Shown here piece by piece: positions 48,191 to 60,230 of a stretch of DNA of 64,000 nucleotides. The stretch spans positions 8,523,912 through 8,587,911 of the forward strand of contig CM066920.1 of NCBI GenBank assembly GCA_033964015.1, given 5' to 3'. Within the stretch, counting starts at the first letter, position 1; each line of letters starts with the position of its first letter. A program made the translations under genes and the position numbers. The DNA is from Scolanthus callimorphus. Lineage: Eukaryota; Cnidaria; Anthozoa; Actiniaria; Edwardsiidae. The notes under the pieces were generated by a model. That model searched no databases, was not told the DNA's origin, and was given only the letters and a program-made list of their open reading frames with translations.

Positions 48191-50412
48191 TTTGTTTGAC
48201 AAGATGTATTTCACAGCAAAACACTAACTAGGTTATCGTCCTATTTAGCACTTCATTCGATTCTCCGTAAATGTGTCGTTAATTCCTTTCGTTTGACAAC
48301 ACAGGAGAAGTAAAGCCCATCATTACACGTCGGCTTTGACTCGAGTGTTACTTAAGGCTATTTCAAGAGGTTCAATTTAGATAGGGCTCCGTTCGTGTCT
48401 GGCTTTCTCACAATCTATTTACACTGCCATTGAGGCTATTCATTATGACCTCTTTTCCTTTCTTAGTTTCCAAGTAACGTGAAATCTTATCATGCTATGG
48501 TTAGTTTTATTGCACTGTGACTTGGCAACGCTATTCCATACATCGTAATTCCGCCTTCAAAATTATTACTCTTTCTCCTCCGTTCTCATATACCTGTTTT
48601 TTGTTTGCTCTGTTCTTATTGAAAAATCCCGTGTTTTCTCAAAGTTATTTTGGATTCAATTTGAAGAGAATTTGAATGTTGGAGTTTCGGATAATGCATG
48701 TTCCAACAGCTAAAACAAAAAAGTACTTTTGCGGATTACGTTACATCTTAAATATCTTTTAAAAAGTATCCAAGTCATGATGTGGCTTAGCCAAGTCGCA
48801 AACTTTTAAAACTGATTTCTATTAAAATCCATCCATTTTATTGAATATCTCAGTTAAATATTTGATTTCTTCTAAAAATTAGGAGTTTGGGATAATGAAA
48901 GTTGAACAACCCAAACGGAAAAGCTGCTCGTATTACTTTTAATTTAATATATTTATATATAAAGTATACTGCTGTTAGGGAAGCTTAATGACGCCAGCAA
49001 AACTTCATACTTAGTACTCGATCTCTGGGGTTGTTCAAAGGTTTTTTCTCTTTATTTTAAAATTATCGATAGCGTTTCATCACAGGAAAGGAACCCCTTA
49101 TCATCGCCAACATTTTATTCCTGATATAATTACAGGAGTTTTATGTTTCAGGCTCTTGACAAACAATGAAGACGTGGATTGCCGTAACTGTTGATTGATA
49201 TCTTAAGCAGAATCAGGGCAAAATCGGAAGGGAATCTAAAATTATCGGGTCTGATCAGATCGGGTAGATGTCCCCGAGAAATGCACTCCATTTAAGTGCT
49301 TCATTGTTTACTTGCTTTTAAAGTAAAAAATAGCGGAACGGTGTTTGAAGGTTATCTTCAACTGCCTTTTCACGGTTCTCCATTTTGCTTTCGGTCATTT
49401 GCTAAAGGATTACAATATCAAGATAAAACTTTGTATGATGCTAAAGTCAACTGAGTGTGCGATGAGCTTCCACAATTACACATGCGCACTTCGACACTTT
49501 AGAAACAGGCCTGAATATAAAGAAGCCATAAAGAATGAGAGTGGAGTGAAGAAAAAATAATATAAAACAATATATGAAAACGGAATACCCCAAAGAATGA
49601 GAGTGCAGTGAAGGAAAAATAATATATAAAATCATATATAAACAACATATGTATACGAAAACGAAATTAAAGCAGGAATGTTGAAGAGTAAATTCGGCTC
49701 CTTATTAATTTTTTTTTTTCAATTTCATTTTGGAGACCGTTACGTGGCATCTTTGAAATCAAAAATTTTAACAAAAAAAGTCATTAAACTTTTCCTATAT
49801 GGCTCTGACCAGACTACTTGCAGTCCCTCATTTGGCGAAAAGTCGTATTTTCTATGCACGTTTTTATTCACCTCACGCGCCTCGTTTAGGTGTCCAGTCA
49901 CGGTCACGCAACACTGACGGGAGAGCGGCTGAGAATGAGTACAAATAATAATTACATAATATATAGGACTTCCAAAAGCGCTTACAATATTTACAAGCCA
50001 TAAAAACACTAATATTTACAAATAAGGTTAATAGTAAGTCTTCAGTTAACAATGTAAAATTTCCAGATATGGTAACTGCCTTACATCTAAGGGCACTAAT
50101 GTGTTCCATAGAAAATTGAGAGTAGAAAATCGAGACAGTAGCAAAGACTTTTTTTCGCATTTACGGCTTTTTTCCCAAATAAGGAACTGAAAGCAGTCTA
50201 GGCTCAAACATGTCCTGTATAAATTGTCAAAAAAAAAAACAGAAACAAACAAACAAAGATGACGGGAAAAATGATCCTTTGGTAAGGTTTTTTTTTTTCT
50301 GGTTCGGGCTGATTAAAACTACAGTGAGGCTATAACAAGGCAACATATAGGAACACAAATAGGAACAAGTCGAGGACAGACGTGCCAGCCCAAAAATGGT
50401 AAAAAAAAAGTA
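48191..50412. other. AT-rich DNA with one short duplication
   Basis: At 49530-49640 aaagaatgagagtggagtga and its near copy aaagaatgagagtgcagtga form a two-copy tandem duplication of about 65 bp. Nothing else recognised. Confidence 0.5.
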
Positions 50413-50484
50413 ATGGTATCAGTGCTAACGAAATTCTGTAATATTCGTAATAGTAATTACAGAATTTCGTAGCACTGATACCAT
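50413..50484. ncRNA. Near-perfect 72-nt hairpin, candidate miRNA precursor or tiny MITE
   Basis: ATGGTATCAGTGCTAACGAA (left arm start) pairs with ttcgtagcactgataccat at the right end, and the pairing continues through attctgtaat and attacagaat. The stem is about 29 bp with one bulged A and a loop of about 12 nt. Size and shape match an animal pre-miRNA, but an A-run just before it and the lack of a second copy or expression data leave the nature open. Confidence 0.4.
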
Positions 50485-52980
50485 GTGTACGTGTTGGCAA
50501 TGCAAACATTCACCGCGCTGGATTGGCTCAAGGCCAAACCTCTAGTGTTTATAGTCAATTTACCCATCTAGAAATGCCGCACTAGACACGTACTTAATCA
50601 AGCTATCTCTAAGCGCGGCAGCTTGTAATAGTTTCATTTCCATGAGCTTTAATCTTTGTAGCTTTTAAATCCAGATTCAGTTATGAGACTTTAAGAAAAT
50701 CCTCTAAGAGATTTGCGTAATCTTGTTAATTTGTTTAAGTGCTAGCTAGAAGGTGCCAAACCATGGCCCAACCCACAAACCTGGTCAAGTCACTTGTGAT
50801 AACCGTTACCTGCTCAAGCTAGTTCATGATTGGCTAGTATATAGTTAAAGTAACGCCTAAAGATGCAATTGCTATTCAATTCGGACCTTACCCAAACATC
50901 AGTTGTTGCTTGTTTTATGTTTTCTACACTAAGTCTAGAATTGTCTAAAACACGGAATATAACAGAGCCAATATAGAGTGCTGAAGGCGGAAAGTTTGGC
51001 GCATTTCGATAGGATACTTTAATCCTTTTTCTTTTTTATAGGATACTTTAATCCTTTTTTAGGCCCATATCTTAGGAAATAACGTGCAATATGTATATAA
51101 TGTATACTTTGCTTTTAAACATTAATAGCTTAGCAGACATGCAACAGCAAAATAAACAAATAAATGCCGCGTAGTTTTGAGAACAAACCCGGCGACGAAG
51201 CCTGGAGCGTTCATTTTTTTCAAATTGTTTCTAAACAATAGTCTATAAATTTCCTGGAAATGGTTTTTCAATGTCGTTGGCTTTTTAGATATAGTGACGG
51301 TTTTCATCTTTACAAGAAGCCAATATTGTGTTAAAACAAACAATACCGAGGGTTTAACGGCTTACGCTAGCATCAAATGTGATATTTATCAAATAAGAGG
51401 CTTGTAAAAAGCCTGATGCATGATGTCCAGATATAGGACAGATTAAAACTTAGGATATAATCAAGTTGAACAGGAAACATTAGATCCTCGGTGATCCAAT
51501 ATCCATGTAGGACTCTCAGTAAAGGATACTAATAAAGGGGATGTAAATAAAGCAGATTTATAAGCTGAGCTCGTCATTTGAACAATGATACTAAACGCTG
51601 GATTCTGATTTTAGTTACAGTGAAAATAAATTGGCAAAGATTACTTGCGCGTGCAAACGTTATATTCTGGATAGAATGGTTTCGTAGTACGCAAATTCTC
51701 GTCTAGACTTATAATTATTGTCGAATGGCGGGCGACAAAATTAAAGTACCAATACATCGAACTGTGAAAAACGAAAGGCGAAATAAAAAGAAACCGATCG
51801 CATCACAACAGCAAACAGTCTATCAGTGTTGTTTAAAGAAATATGTTCTTAAAGACCTCTTTTCAGGGTATACACGATTTGCAATAAATATATTTTGCAA
51901 TTACTTCGCCAAAACACTTGCAGTCCCAACCCCAATATCCAAGTTAATTTCTTTATAAGCCACCCCGAAATGTGTTTACATGGTTATCCAGAAGGATAAC
52001 CCACAGTTATTGCTAATGGCCAATATCCAGTCAACTCTTGGTTCTCAAAACTGAAAATTAATTCATAACGTAACAAGAAAACCCGTGTTTGAAGCATAAG
52101 CAAGGCAGACACTTCAGGAAACTAGCGTACATCGAAAATTTCGTAACTTTTGGTGATGAGAATTGTGTAGCCCATGTTTGTAGTGAAAAAACTAATCAGT
52201 TTTCGTGAAACTAATAAATTAAAAAGAGCCCCATGATCTCATGTCTGATTCACAGAAGTGTATCAGGTGTAAAATGTTAGGGTGCCCCAGCACCACAAAC
52301 TATCTTTGGGCCTAAAAAGGAAAGGGCATCACCCATGAAGAGTGTTTGGAATAAATCCTGGATGAGAAAGTACTAACTCCTCCCCCTACGGACACGATGT
52401 CATTTCCTAAAAATATGATTTATGTTTTGCCCCACATATCCTACGAACGGCTCATAGAGAGAAGACTATTATCTCGGGGCTAAAAATACCCTTTGTAAAT
52501 ATCTTATGTATTGTTGATAATGGGACAGGACATCTCAGACTGTCTGGCGCAGTAACTTATATAATTCAAAATTAGGTTGATACCCGCGCACCTTTCTGAG
52601 CATGATCGCGCACTCGAAAGTTCACCCCGCGCACTTTTTCAAATCAAACAGCGCACACGAAATTCAAAGAAAAAAAAGCTGTAGCAGCGTGATAAAGAAA
52701 AGGTGAGGCAAAATGATACGAAAGTGTAGGAGAATATGGCAAGTGAAGTGGAAGCATAATATTGGCAAATTTAAATAAAACCAACTTGTAAATAGCTACA
52801 ATTGAATAAGAATACTGAATAGTATTCTATATTCTGTTTAATGGTATGCTATCTCTTTTGTGCCAAATTTGAGGATAAGAACTAAGCTCGGTTGGAGGTG
52901 CGCCTGCATTCGAAACAACACCACCACAGACTAGAACCGAGCCTAAGGACAAGTATGGTATACACTGAAAATATTTGCAG
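50485..52980. other. AT-rich DNA, no gene supported
   Basis: A small duplication gatactttaatcctttttc/t occurs at about 51013-51060. No other structure or coding signal seen. Confidence 0.4.
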
Positions 52981-53235
52981 GGCCCAACGTTAACTTTTTT
53001 CGCTAGGTGCCATTGGCGACGAATTCAACAATTTTTAGTCGCCAAAAAGCAATATTTAGTTGCCACATAAACGTTAGTCTCCCTCGCAGCCGTTCTTTGT
53101 GTCTCAAACGCTTCAAGCTTACCGACACAGAACGTGGTACCATAAGTAGATCTCAGCTGAATAAAGCTTAAAATTTTGGTCGCCAATCCCCCAAATTTAG
53201 TCGCCATTGGAGACAATATGGTCGCAATATCGGGC
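52981..53235. repeat. Probable transposable-element fragment with tttagtcgcca motifs
   Basis: Bounded by gggcccaacgttaac and gcaatatcgggccctga, which are roughly inverted, and containing several copies of ttagtcgccaa/attggcgac. Looks like a degraded palindromic element. Confidence 0.4.
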
Positions 53236-54100
53236 CCTGATTTGCCTTAGAAGATAGCAAACATAACAACCTGTTTAGCAGATTAGTTACATGCAAAAGG
53301 GGATAACATTCTTCATTAGAGGTTACTTTTGCAAAGTTGATTTAAACACAAGAAAACAAGAAAGTTCAAGCATGCAGAGAGATTTAAAGTAGCCCCTTCC
53401 TCACACAAGAAAGATCTTCTTTGAAGCAGGGGTGATCTTTTGAGTGTGCAATCATGTACTGAATGGTGCATGTGTGTACACCTGAACTACAAGTTACTGG
53501 GCCAGACAGTTTGAGAGTCCAGTCCCCCCCTTTTGCAACACAATAAACTACATTATTATAAATTGAACTCACTATCGCAAATCTGATTGGTCAAGAGCAC
53601 ACAATCAATTCTCTATGTCGCATGAACTTGACATGCTAAATGCAATATCTGCAGCAGTTCAAAGTCTGCCATTCCCATTCCTCCGTGTCTGCATTTTGAA
53701 TTTGAACAAAGCCATTTCTAATGAAGCCATTTGGCATCCTATCAATTGGCTTCTTTAAAATGTGTAATAAAACAATTATGTTGGCACACAGGCCTCAGTT
53801 TTGCTAACTCACGATTTCATGCTCAGCCTCCTTGTCCAATAACTGCTTAATACTGGCCAGACTATTTAAGCTACAGCGCCGACCAGATATTTACAAGGGC
53901 CAGACAGATATTGTTATTACCAAAAATTTTGTGTGAGCCAGACAGATATTTTACAGTGGCATATGCAGCTTAAAGGCCCTGTTTTATGCAAATTTTAGGG
54001 AGACTTTGATACAAGGACCACACTGTATTCGCTTGGACTATAATTTGCAAACTCCAGTGTAGGCTCGAGGCTGTGCCTGCAACTATTTACAATCCTGCAT
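53236..54100. other. Unassigned DNA
   Basis: A ccagac.gatattt phrase (near 53885 and 53940) is repeated. No gene supported. Confidence 0.35.
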
Positions 54101-54215
54101 AGAGCAGATTTCGCATGACCATGAAAAGTACTGTGAAAGAGTTGTTCCGTACCACGACTATGCGGTTTCGTTCGGTATCTACAGCAGGCCAGGTTCCGTA
54201 CAGTACTTTTCAATG
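54101..54215. mobile_element. ATAGAGCRG-family element, truncated copy
   Basis: tagagcagatttcgcatgac is the family's left end. Internal arms gtactgtgaaagagttgttc and cgtacagtactttt partly pair. The right terminal repeat is missing. Confidence 0.55.
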
Positions 54216-54513
54216 TGTTAATGATCCATACCCCCACCACAGAAGGAACTTACCTTAGGGCCCCAACCCCCTAGAATTTCCAGTGAGCTAATACAGTGAT
54301 TGAATGTGAAATAAGTTGTGTACTGACTTTAAAATTCATACATCCATACATACTAGTTTATACAATGCTATCGAATGGCATACTGCAGAATATCCCAAGC
54401 GTCACAATTAGTGGAAAGTCTACATAGGTGACGAAGGGCTATAAAAAGTGGGGGTGCTCTTAGTAAGGATGTATGGGAAGAGTGAAAACACAAATACAGT
54501 AAATGTATGAAAA

Positions 54514-55529
54514 GTTGACGAAAAGTGGGGGTGCTCGAGCACACCCTGCCTTCCCGGGTCCGCCGCCTATGGACTAGACAAACACCTTTGCTCGAGCAGA
54601 GACAGAAAAACATTCTTTTGATGTGGTTAAGCTTAATGCACCAGTCAAAGTGAACCCCGAGACCCCCCACCCCAGGATATGTGGGGGCATTGGAATGAAA
54701 TTGGTGCTAAAACTTCCAAATTCCCCACCCTGTGGGGACAGGTTTTATGGGCTAAATAGCACGAAATCCCCCACCCCCAGGGGCAGCCCAAGAATATGTC
54801 AACCTAACTTCATCAAAATCTTGAGATTCTCCCTCACGTGGCAGAAAAATAAAGTAAGAAAAAAAAACAAGAATGTCAATGCAGGTGCGACATAATGGAA
54901 GAAGGAAATAACAGACCATTAAAAAGCTTCCCAAAAATATCAATAAAAACTCTCAGATTCGGCGTCGCCGGCTTGTTTTGACAGCCTGCTGTATTCCCGA
55001 TAGATAGTGATATTTTGTACCAGAAGCACCTATAACATATTGATCGTAGTTGTAGCTTTCTTCTGCAAAGGGCAAATCTAAGCTAAAATAGCGCTAAAAA
55101 AGTCAAATCTTTTCTTTTGGAAATTCCTGCGTTAAGATCTGAGAAATCGAGAGAAGAGACATTTTCCGTATGCATTTTTCAGTCTGCATTTTAGACTTGC
55201 CAGCAAGAAACTGGCCGCCATTTTGTTTTCTGAGCTAATCCCCAACTAAAGCCCCACATCCTTGGTGAGGGATGGCAAAATGAGCTAATGCCCCACCTAC
55301 ACGGAACAAAGATAGTCACTATAAAAAAGGCTCTAAATCCCCACCAAAGCCCCACATATCCCGGGGGGGGGGGGGGGTCGGGGTTTACTTTGACTGGTGC
55401 ATAATTGTTGTTGACGAAAAGTGGGGGTGCTCGAGCACACCCTGCCCTCCCGGGTCCGCCGCCTATGGACTAGACAAACACCTTCGCTCGAGCAGAGACA
55501 GAAAAACATTCTTTTGACGTGGTTAAGCT
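54514..55529. repeat. 120-bp direct repeats flanking a TIR element
   Basis: 54514-54633 and 55410-55529 are about 98% alike (gttgacgaaaagtgggggtg, ctcgagcacaccctgcc, ggactagacaaacacctt). Between them lies the element at 54636-55402. Confidence 0.85.
54636..55402. mobile_element. TIR element with ATGCACCAGTCAAAGT ends
   Basis: Left end ATGCACCAGTCAAAGTGAAC pairs with tactttgactggtgcat; the arms continue into C-rich and G-rich stretches (accccccaccccagg and cccgggggg). No transposase encoded, 767 bp. Confidence 0.75.
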
Positions 55530-56487
55530 AAACTTATGAAGCTTTTTAGCTTGGGGAGATGTGACAGACAACATTCATGGGTTTGAAGTGGAAAATCATT
55601 GGGGTGTCGACCATTATCAGGAGAATGTGTGTTCAGTTTCTTCTGTCTGTGATTTGTATCCTTTTAAATGTTTATTAACTAAGCTATTTCCACATTTAGA
55701 ACATTTGTCGCTACTGTGCGAGCATGCTTTTGCAGTGCGAGAACAGAAGCGCAATAATTCATGCTAAGTTTCGAAGCAACAGAGTTTAAGAAAGTATTCC
55801 AATGAATAATAGAGTAGATAAGATGAGTCTATAAAGCTTAAAATCTAGATACCTACCTAGAATTGTTGTAAAATTCGCGGAAATTGCCAAAACTTTGACG
55901 AGACGTCGCGAGATGGACTTTCGAAACAGGCGCCAAAGGTGCTAGATGAGCCCGCACTATGTGCCGCTGTGCGAAAATTTATGAGCGAGCGAGGGCGTGG
56001 ACGAGCGCAGTGACAAAGTTTCCATCAGTTCTATTTTCTAGCCAGGTAGAAACACACATATGAAAATCATAGTCTTTTTACAAGACTACGACAATAGTCG
56101 CTCAAGCAGTTTCGACAACACATGAAGGGTCTGTAGTTGCCAAAGCTGAGGTGGTCCCCATGCCCAGCCTTAACACTGGTGTGTTACCTCCTTGGCAGTT
56201 TTCCAACTCGCTGAAAGTGTTGGATGAAATGCACAGATTGAGGATCTTCGCCAAATGCCTCGTGCACTTATCATCAAATCCAGTATCTTTGGAAGGCTCC
56301 AGATAAATTCTAAAAGTCCTAAAGAAGTGTGACGTCACATTCGAATTTCAGATTTTATTCCACGAATAATTAATGAAAGACCAACTCCAAAGAACGTTAC
56401 TTTTCTTAAACAAACCACTGACAGTGGTTCTAAACAGTTTAGAAGAATTTCAAAACTTTATGAACTGAACTAGTGATTTAAGAACAT
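55530..56487. other. Unassigned DNA
   Basis: Short open frames only; no recognised features. Confidence 0.35.
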
Positions 56488-56615
56488 TAGAGCAGATTTC
56501 GTATGACTGAGAAAAGTACCGCGAAAGAGTTGTACCGCGCCGCGACAGTGACCGTACGCGATACGCGATAAAAGTGTCGCGGTACTGTCGTGGTACCGCC
56601 ACAGACTTTTTCCAG
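56488..56615. mobile_element. ATAGAGCRG-family element next to the telomere-like array
   Basis: tagagcagatttcgtatgac is the family end. The inner part has gtaccgcgccgcgacagtg against cggtactgtcgtggtacc. It runs into the telomere-like repeat at 56616, so the array replaces or interrupts the rest of the element. Confidence 0.55.
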
Positions 56616-56846
56616 AGCCTAACCCAAAGCCTAACCCAAAACCTAACCCTAAGCCTAACCCCCAAAGCCTAACCCAAAGCCTAACCCAAAGCCTAACCCA
56701 AAACCTAACCCAAAACCTAACCCAAAACCTAACCCAAACCTAACCCAAACCTAACCCAAAACCTAACCCAAAGCCTAACCCAAACCTAACCCAAAACCTA
56801 ACCCAAAGCCTAACCCAAACCTAACCCAAACCACCCCAAAACCTAG
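56616..56846 (+). repeat. Interstitial telomere-like array (CCTAACCCAAA)n
   Basis: About 20 units of 10-12 bp: cctaacccaaag, cctaacccaaaa and cctaacccaaa, with one cctaaccctaag near the start. It resembles the metazoan telomere repeat CCCTAA with inserted A residues. The G-rich strand is the minus strand. Confidence 0.85.
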
Positions 56847-58668
56847 GATTTTGGCAAGTCAGAAGATTGATGATAATCGTCAATTCGAAGGCAATTGAGA
56901 TTTGATGATAATCGTCAATTCGTTTTAGAGACCATGTCAAAAAAGGGCAAACACCGCGGCGATCCGCGAAAGGCAATGCATCATGGGAAGGCTCGGGCGC
57001 TGTCCCAAAGGACCACGATGATGCCTTTCGCACTAGCTCGCTCCCAGTTGCTCTCGCTTCGAAAATCACTAGAACGCGCCTTGGGTACGAGGCAGCTCAT
57101 TCGATATGCCCTTTCTAAATCAAGGACCAAATATTGCTAAATTAAACCATATCAAAAATAAGCCGTCGTTTTTGCCAAATGCCTATAAGGGGACTGGGGC
57201 GAGCAACGCGGGTTCCCTGTGGATGCTCAAAATAGAACAGGCCTGGCAGCTAAGCTAGATCCAACATGAAGGATGCTTTGAAATATCGAGTCGCTCAAAT
57301 GCCTGGAAGTTCTCGCTCAAAATTCACTGTTTTTCTGGCAAATGTCGCCGAATTTCTTATCAGAAGGGGATCTACCATCACTTCCAAATAAGGTAAATAC
57401 TTCTTAATTTGGTTTTGGCCGTGAGTGTTTCACTAACGACGGTTTTGATCACACTTTAGTACTCTATATCGTCCTCTAGTGGAAAGTGGACGCGGTCGAT
57501 TTTGCAGGGTGCAATTCACCATGATTCACTTGCAACGCCCTTTGTGGCCTAGCGCCATTTTAGCTGCAATTTTTGAGGTTTCTTACGTTATACGGCGATG
57601 TCATATGTGATTACACAAATTGTTCATGAAAAAACAACAATAACAACGACGTCTTTTTGAGGACTACTTTTTTTTTCGCGTTAATTATATGAGCCACGAC
57701 TTTAGAGCGGTGTATATTTTTCAAACTAGCCTGAGTATCGAGCAATGGGTGACCATTGGTGAAAATCTGCAATAAATCCAGGGTTCGTACGCCTTCCACG
57801 ACAAACATCCAGGATTTTCCAGGAAGTCTTTAGTTATTTTTCCCAGGCGTTTTTATTAGGTAGAAATGTCCCCTCCCAAAATAAGTCTGGAAAATAAGTC
57901 TGATAAGTCTGGAGGATGTCATTTGCAGCCCAAAATAAGATTCAGGAAACTGACTGATTCAACCACATTTGAGTTGAAACATATTTTCAGGCCAGGAAGG
58001 AAATGAACATCCAGGATATTCCAGGATTTCAAGGATTCGTACAAACCCTGTTAATCGCCTCTGCGTGAGTCCGTTTCGCTTGGGCTTCCTGTGTGTCAAA
58101 TTGTGAAAGAGGACCGAGCACAGGGAGCTTTTTACCATGGTCACGAAACACCGCGGGAATTCCGAATGGAATGCCCGTAGTACAGCCAAGTTTTCGGTCT
58201 CCAGAGGTTGTCCTGCCCTTCCAACCGGTTTCATGACCAAATCAGGTATAACAGATCCGAACCGAAATGCGAATGTAGCAAATGGTAAGCACCATTCATA
58301 TCAAGAAAGTGCTGTCGTTTTTATGGCAAATCCACGCGGGTTGCCTGTGGTGTTCAAAACGTGTCTCAGGCCCTTCGGCGGGGGGCAAAAACAAAATGGC
58401 GACCAAGAGAATGCTGTTTCTCGAGTATCTGCAAGTTTTGGTAAAATGTCCTGCCTTTTTCGCTAAGATACGAGGAAAAGTACTTACAGACCTTCGAAAT
58501 AAGGTAAGGGAGAATTTCCTAATAAGGAAGTTTTGCAACGAAATTTTCTTGATATGCACTCGGTGATTTCATGGCCAACCGGAATATTTTGTACCATTTA
58601 AGTTAACACCGATCAAACCAAGCGGTTTTCCTAATTGACCAATGGTCCCCAAGAGTCCAACAGGAGCC
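56847..58668. other. Region with a diverged internal duplication and possible first exons
   Basis: A 35-bp tandem copy (ttgatgataatcgtcaattcg) occurs at 56870-56925. A frame at 56934-57140 starts MSKKGKHRGDPRKAMHHG (68 residues, basic); 58138 starts MVTKHRGNSEWNARSTAKF. They are weakly alike, and downstream DNA (gtcgtttttgccaaa, cgcgggttccctgtgg at 57165-57215; gtcgtttttatggcaaa, cgcgggttgcctgtgg at 58311-58350) is also alike. At 58395-58502 an ATG with a fair context opens MATKRMLFLEYLQVLVKC and ends at an AAG|gtaagg donor, so it could be a first exon. No partner exon is seen. Confidence 0.3.
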
Positions 58669-59952
58669 TCAATAATTCTGACACTGATTACTCCAGTCTC
58701 TCAGAAAATTCAGAAGCAGCTGCGCTTTTTGTAAATTAGCCTGCAATCCGATATGCAACCCGTCAAAACTTATTATATTCTGAGTCATGTCATAGAAATC
58801 CAACACAGGTATCCCGCGCGAGGCACAGTACTTCCCCAACTCTGCATTATAAGACCTCCAAGGCAGAAACTTCTCGACCACAGAGGATCTTAGAAAGTTA
58901 TCAACACTATGCAAGTTATGCCATATAACTTTGGGCCACCCGTTACCTCTTTTTTCAACTAAGTCTAGAATTGGGCCTAAGTATCTCTTGATCACCTTTC
59001 TGGAACTCCGTTTCATATGAAGTCCGACATTCATAATCACCATGGTTCCATTTTTATTCAGCAGCCCTTTGACAGTCTTGATAGCTTCTAAGGGGCTATA
59101 ATATGCTTCAATAAGAGAGATCTTAAATCGAGCGCGCCCGCCGCACACTTGAGTGCGGTTCAATTCTTCCCAGGCATGCGCAGTAGCAAGCTGGCAGTCG
59201 TATTTACCGTTGTCTATGAACTGATAATCACCCTGGCATTTCTTGCTTAGTTCTGTGCCAATTTTGTGCGAGCCAGACTGTTGATTATTAGTCAGAACAA
59301 TCGCCATTGCAGCGAAGAAATGGCGCGTCATCGAATCCCCAATAAACACGAGCTCATTTAAACTATTATCCAGTAACTCGCACGCTGTTTTCTGGTTAAA
59401 GACTTCATACCGGCAGGCCGAATTATCTGGCACCCACTGCGCAATATCATCGTGTAAATAGCGCGAGAAGTCCGTACACATTTCGCACTTGCAATCCTTC
59501 TCAGAACTCCCACATGTACCAGTGTTCTCATTACAACATGGCGCCAAGCCGTACGCATCACAGAGCGCGGGCAGATAAGAGCCTGGAAGAGCCGAGTGGT
59601 TTGCGCCGCACCTCCCGTCATCGCGATGCAGCTTAGACGGGAATCCTAAATACTCGTGGAACTCGTTTTCTTTCTTGCGCGCATTTTCCTTTTCTTGAGG
59701 CGATACATTCTTGCGCAATACCCATGAGCCCTCAGTCAAACAAGACAGAATATCTTGACACACTTCCGGCGCTATTGAAGCCGTTATTTGAGTAGTTTTA
59801 TCATAATTACAATTTCTAGAGAAAGGTAATGAGCACTTATCAGGATAATTCGATGTCCACGTGATTATTGTGTAGATAACGCTTCCTAAAAATGCAACAA
59901 CATACAGCTTCTTCACTTTCAGGCAGGAAATACGTAGCAGTGTTCTCTTCAT
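58669..59952 (-). CDS. Type II membrane SGNH/PC-esterase-like protein
   Basis: A 427-residue frame in one exon, ending TGA at 58669-58671. Residues 1-15 are basic and cytosolic; 16-32 (LYVVAFLGSVIYTIITW) form a signal anchor, so the rest is luminal or extracellular. The catalytic-looking motifs of the PC-esterase/SGNH family (Cas1p, NXPE, plant TBL) are present: GDSM around Ser207 (LVFIGDSMTRHFF) and D-x-x-H at Asp397-His400 (ISFDGLHIGLQ). A cysteine-rich patch lies at 131-159. Sequons include N119, N265 and N301. Members acetylate or de-acetylate glycans; the substrate here is unknown. Start ATG 59952 is preferred because an acceptor (tatttttacag) places the exon start at 59961; a frame extending to 59982 would cross it and lacks an upstream ATG. 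A 5'UTR exon upstream is implied. Confidence 0.8.
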   Translation of the reverse strand: MKRTLLRISCLKVKKLYVVAFLGSVIYTIITWTSNYPDKCSLPFSRNCNYDKTTQITASIAPEVCQDILSCLTEGSWVLRKNVSPQEKENARKKENEFHEYLGFPSKLHRDDGRCGANHSALPGSYLPALCDAYGLAPCCNENTGTCGSSEKDCKCEMCTDFSRYLHDDIAQWVPDNSACRYEVFNQKTACELLDNSLNELVFIGDSMTRHFFAAMAIVLTNNQQSGSHKIGTELSKKCQGDYQFIDNGKYDCQLATAHAWEELNRTQVCGGRARFKISLIEAYYSPLEAIKTVKGLLNKNGTMVIMNVGLHMKRSSRKVIKRYLGPILDLVEKRGNGWPKVIWHNLHSVDNFLRSSVVEKFLPWRSYNAELGKYCASRGIPVLDFYDMTQNIISFDGLHIGLQANLQKAQLLLNFLRDWSNQCQNY

Positions 59953-59975
59953 TATTTTCACCTGTAAAAATAGAA
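59953..59975 (-). promoter_or_regulatory. Splice acceptor just upstream of the esterase start
   Basis: On the minus strand gttatttctatttttacag precedes GTGAAAATAATG, giving a T-rich tract and AG ten bases before the start codon. It sets the 5' border of the coding exon at 59961. Confidence 0.6.
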
Positions 59976-60084
59976 ATAACACAAACAGTAAACTGAACGG
60001 AATATAGAGATATGTTTTGCATTTCGCTTACTGTGATTTCAGCTTCCGGATGCTTGCATTGAACAGCGATACAGTAACACCCGC

Positions 60085-60230
60085 ATAGAGCACACTTCAT
60101 ATGACTGTGAAAAGTGCTGTGAAACGGCGCGGCACGGAAAATGGCCTGCTGTGTAGATGCGGAATCTCGCCTTCTCTGCCTCGTGGCGACACGGCTTCCA
60201 TATTTCTGCTAGCTCATCGACGCGACAAAT
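60085..60230. mobile_element. ATAGAGCRG-family end fragment
   Basis: atagagcacacttcatatga and ctgtgaaaagtgctgtgaaa match the left end shared with 17141, 54101 and 56488. The right terminal repeat is not seen. Confidence 0.5.
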
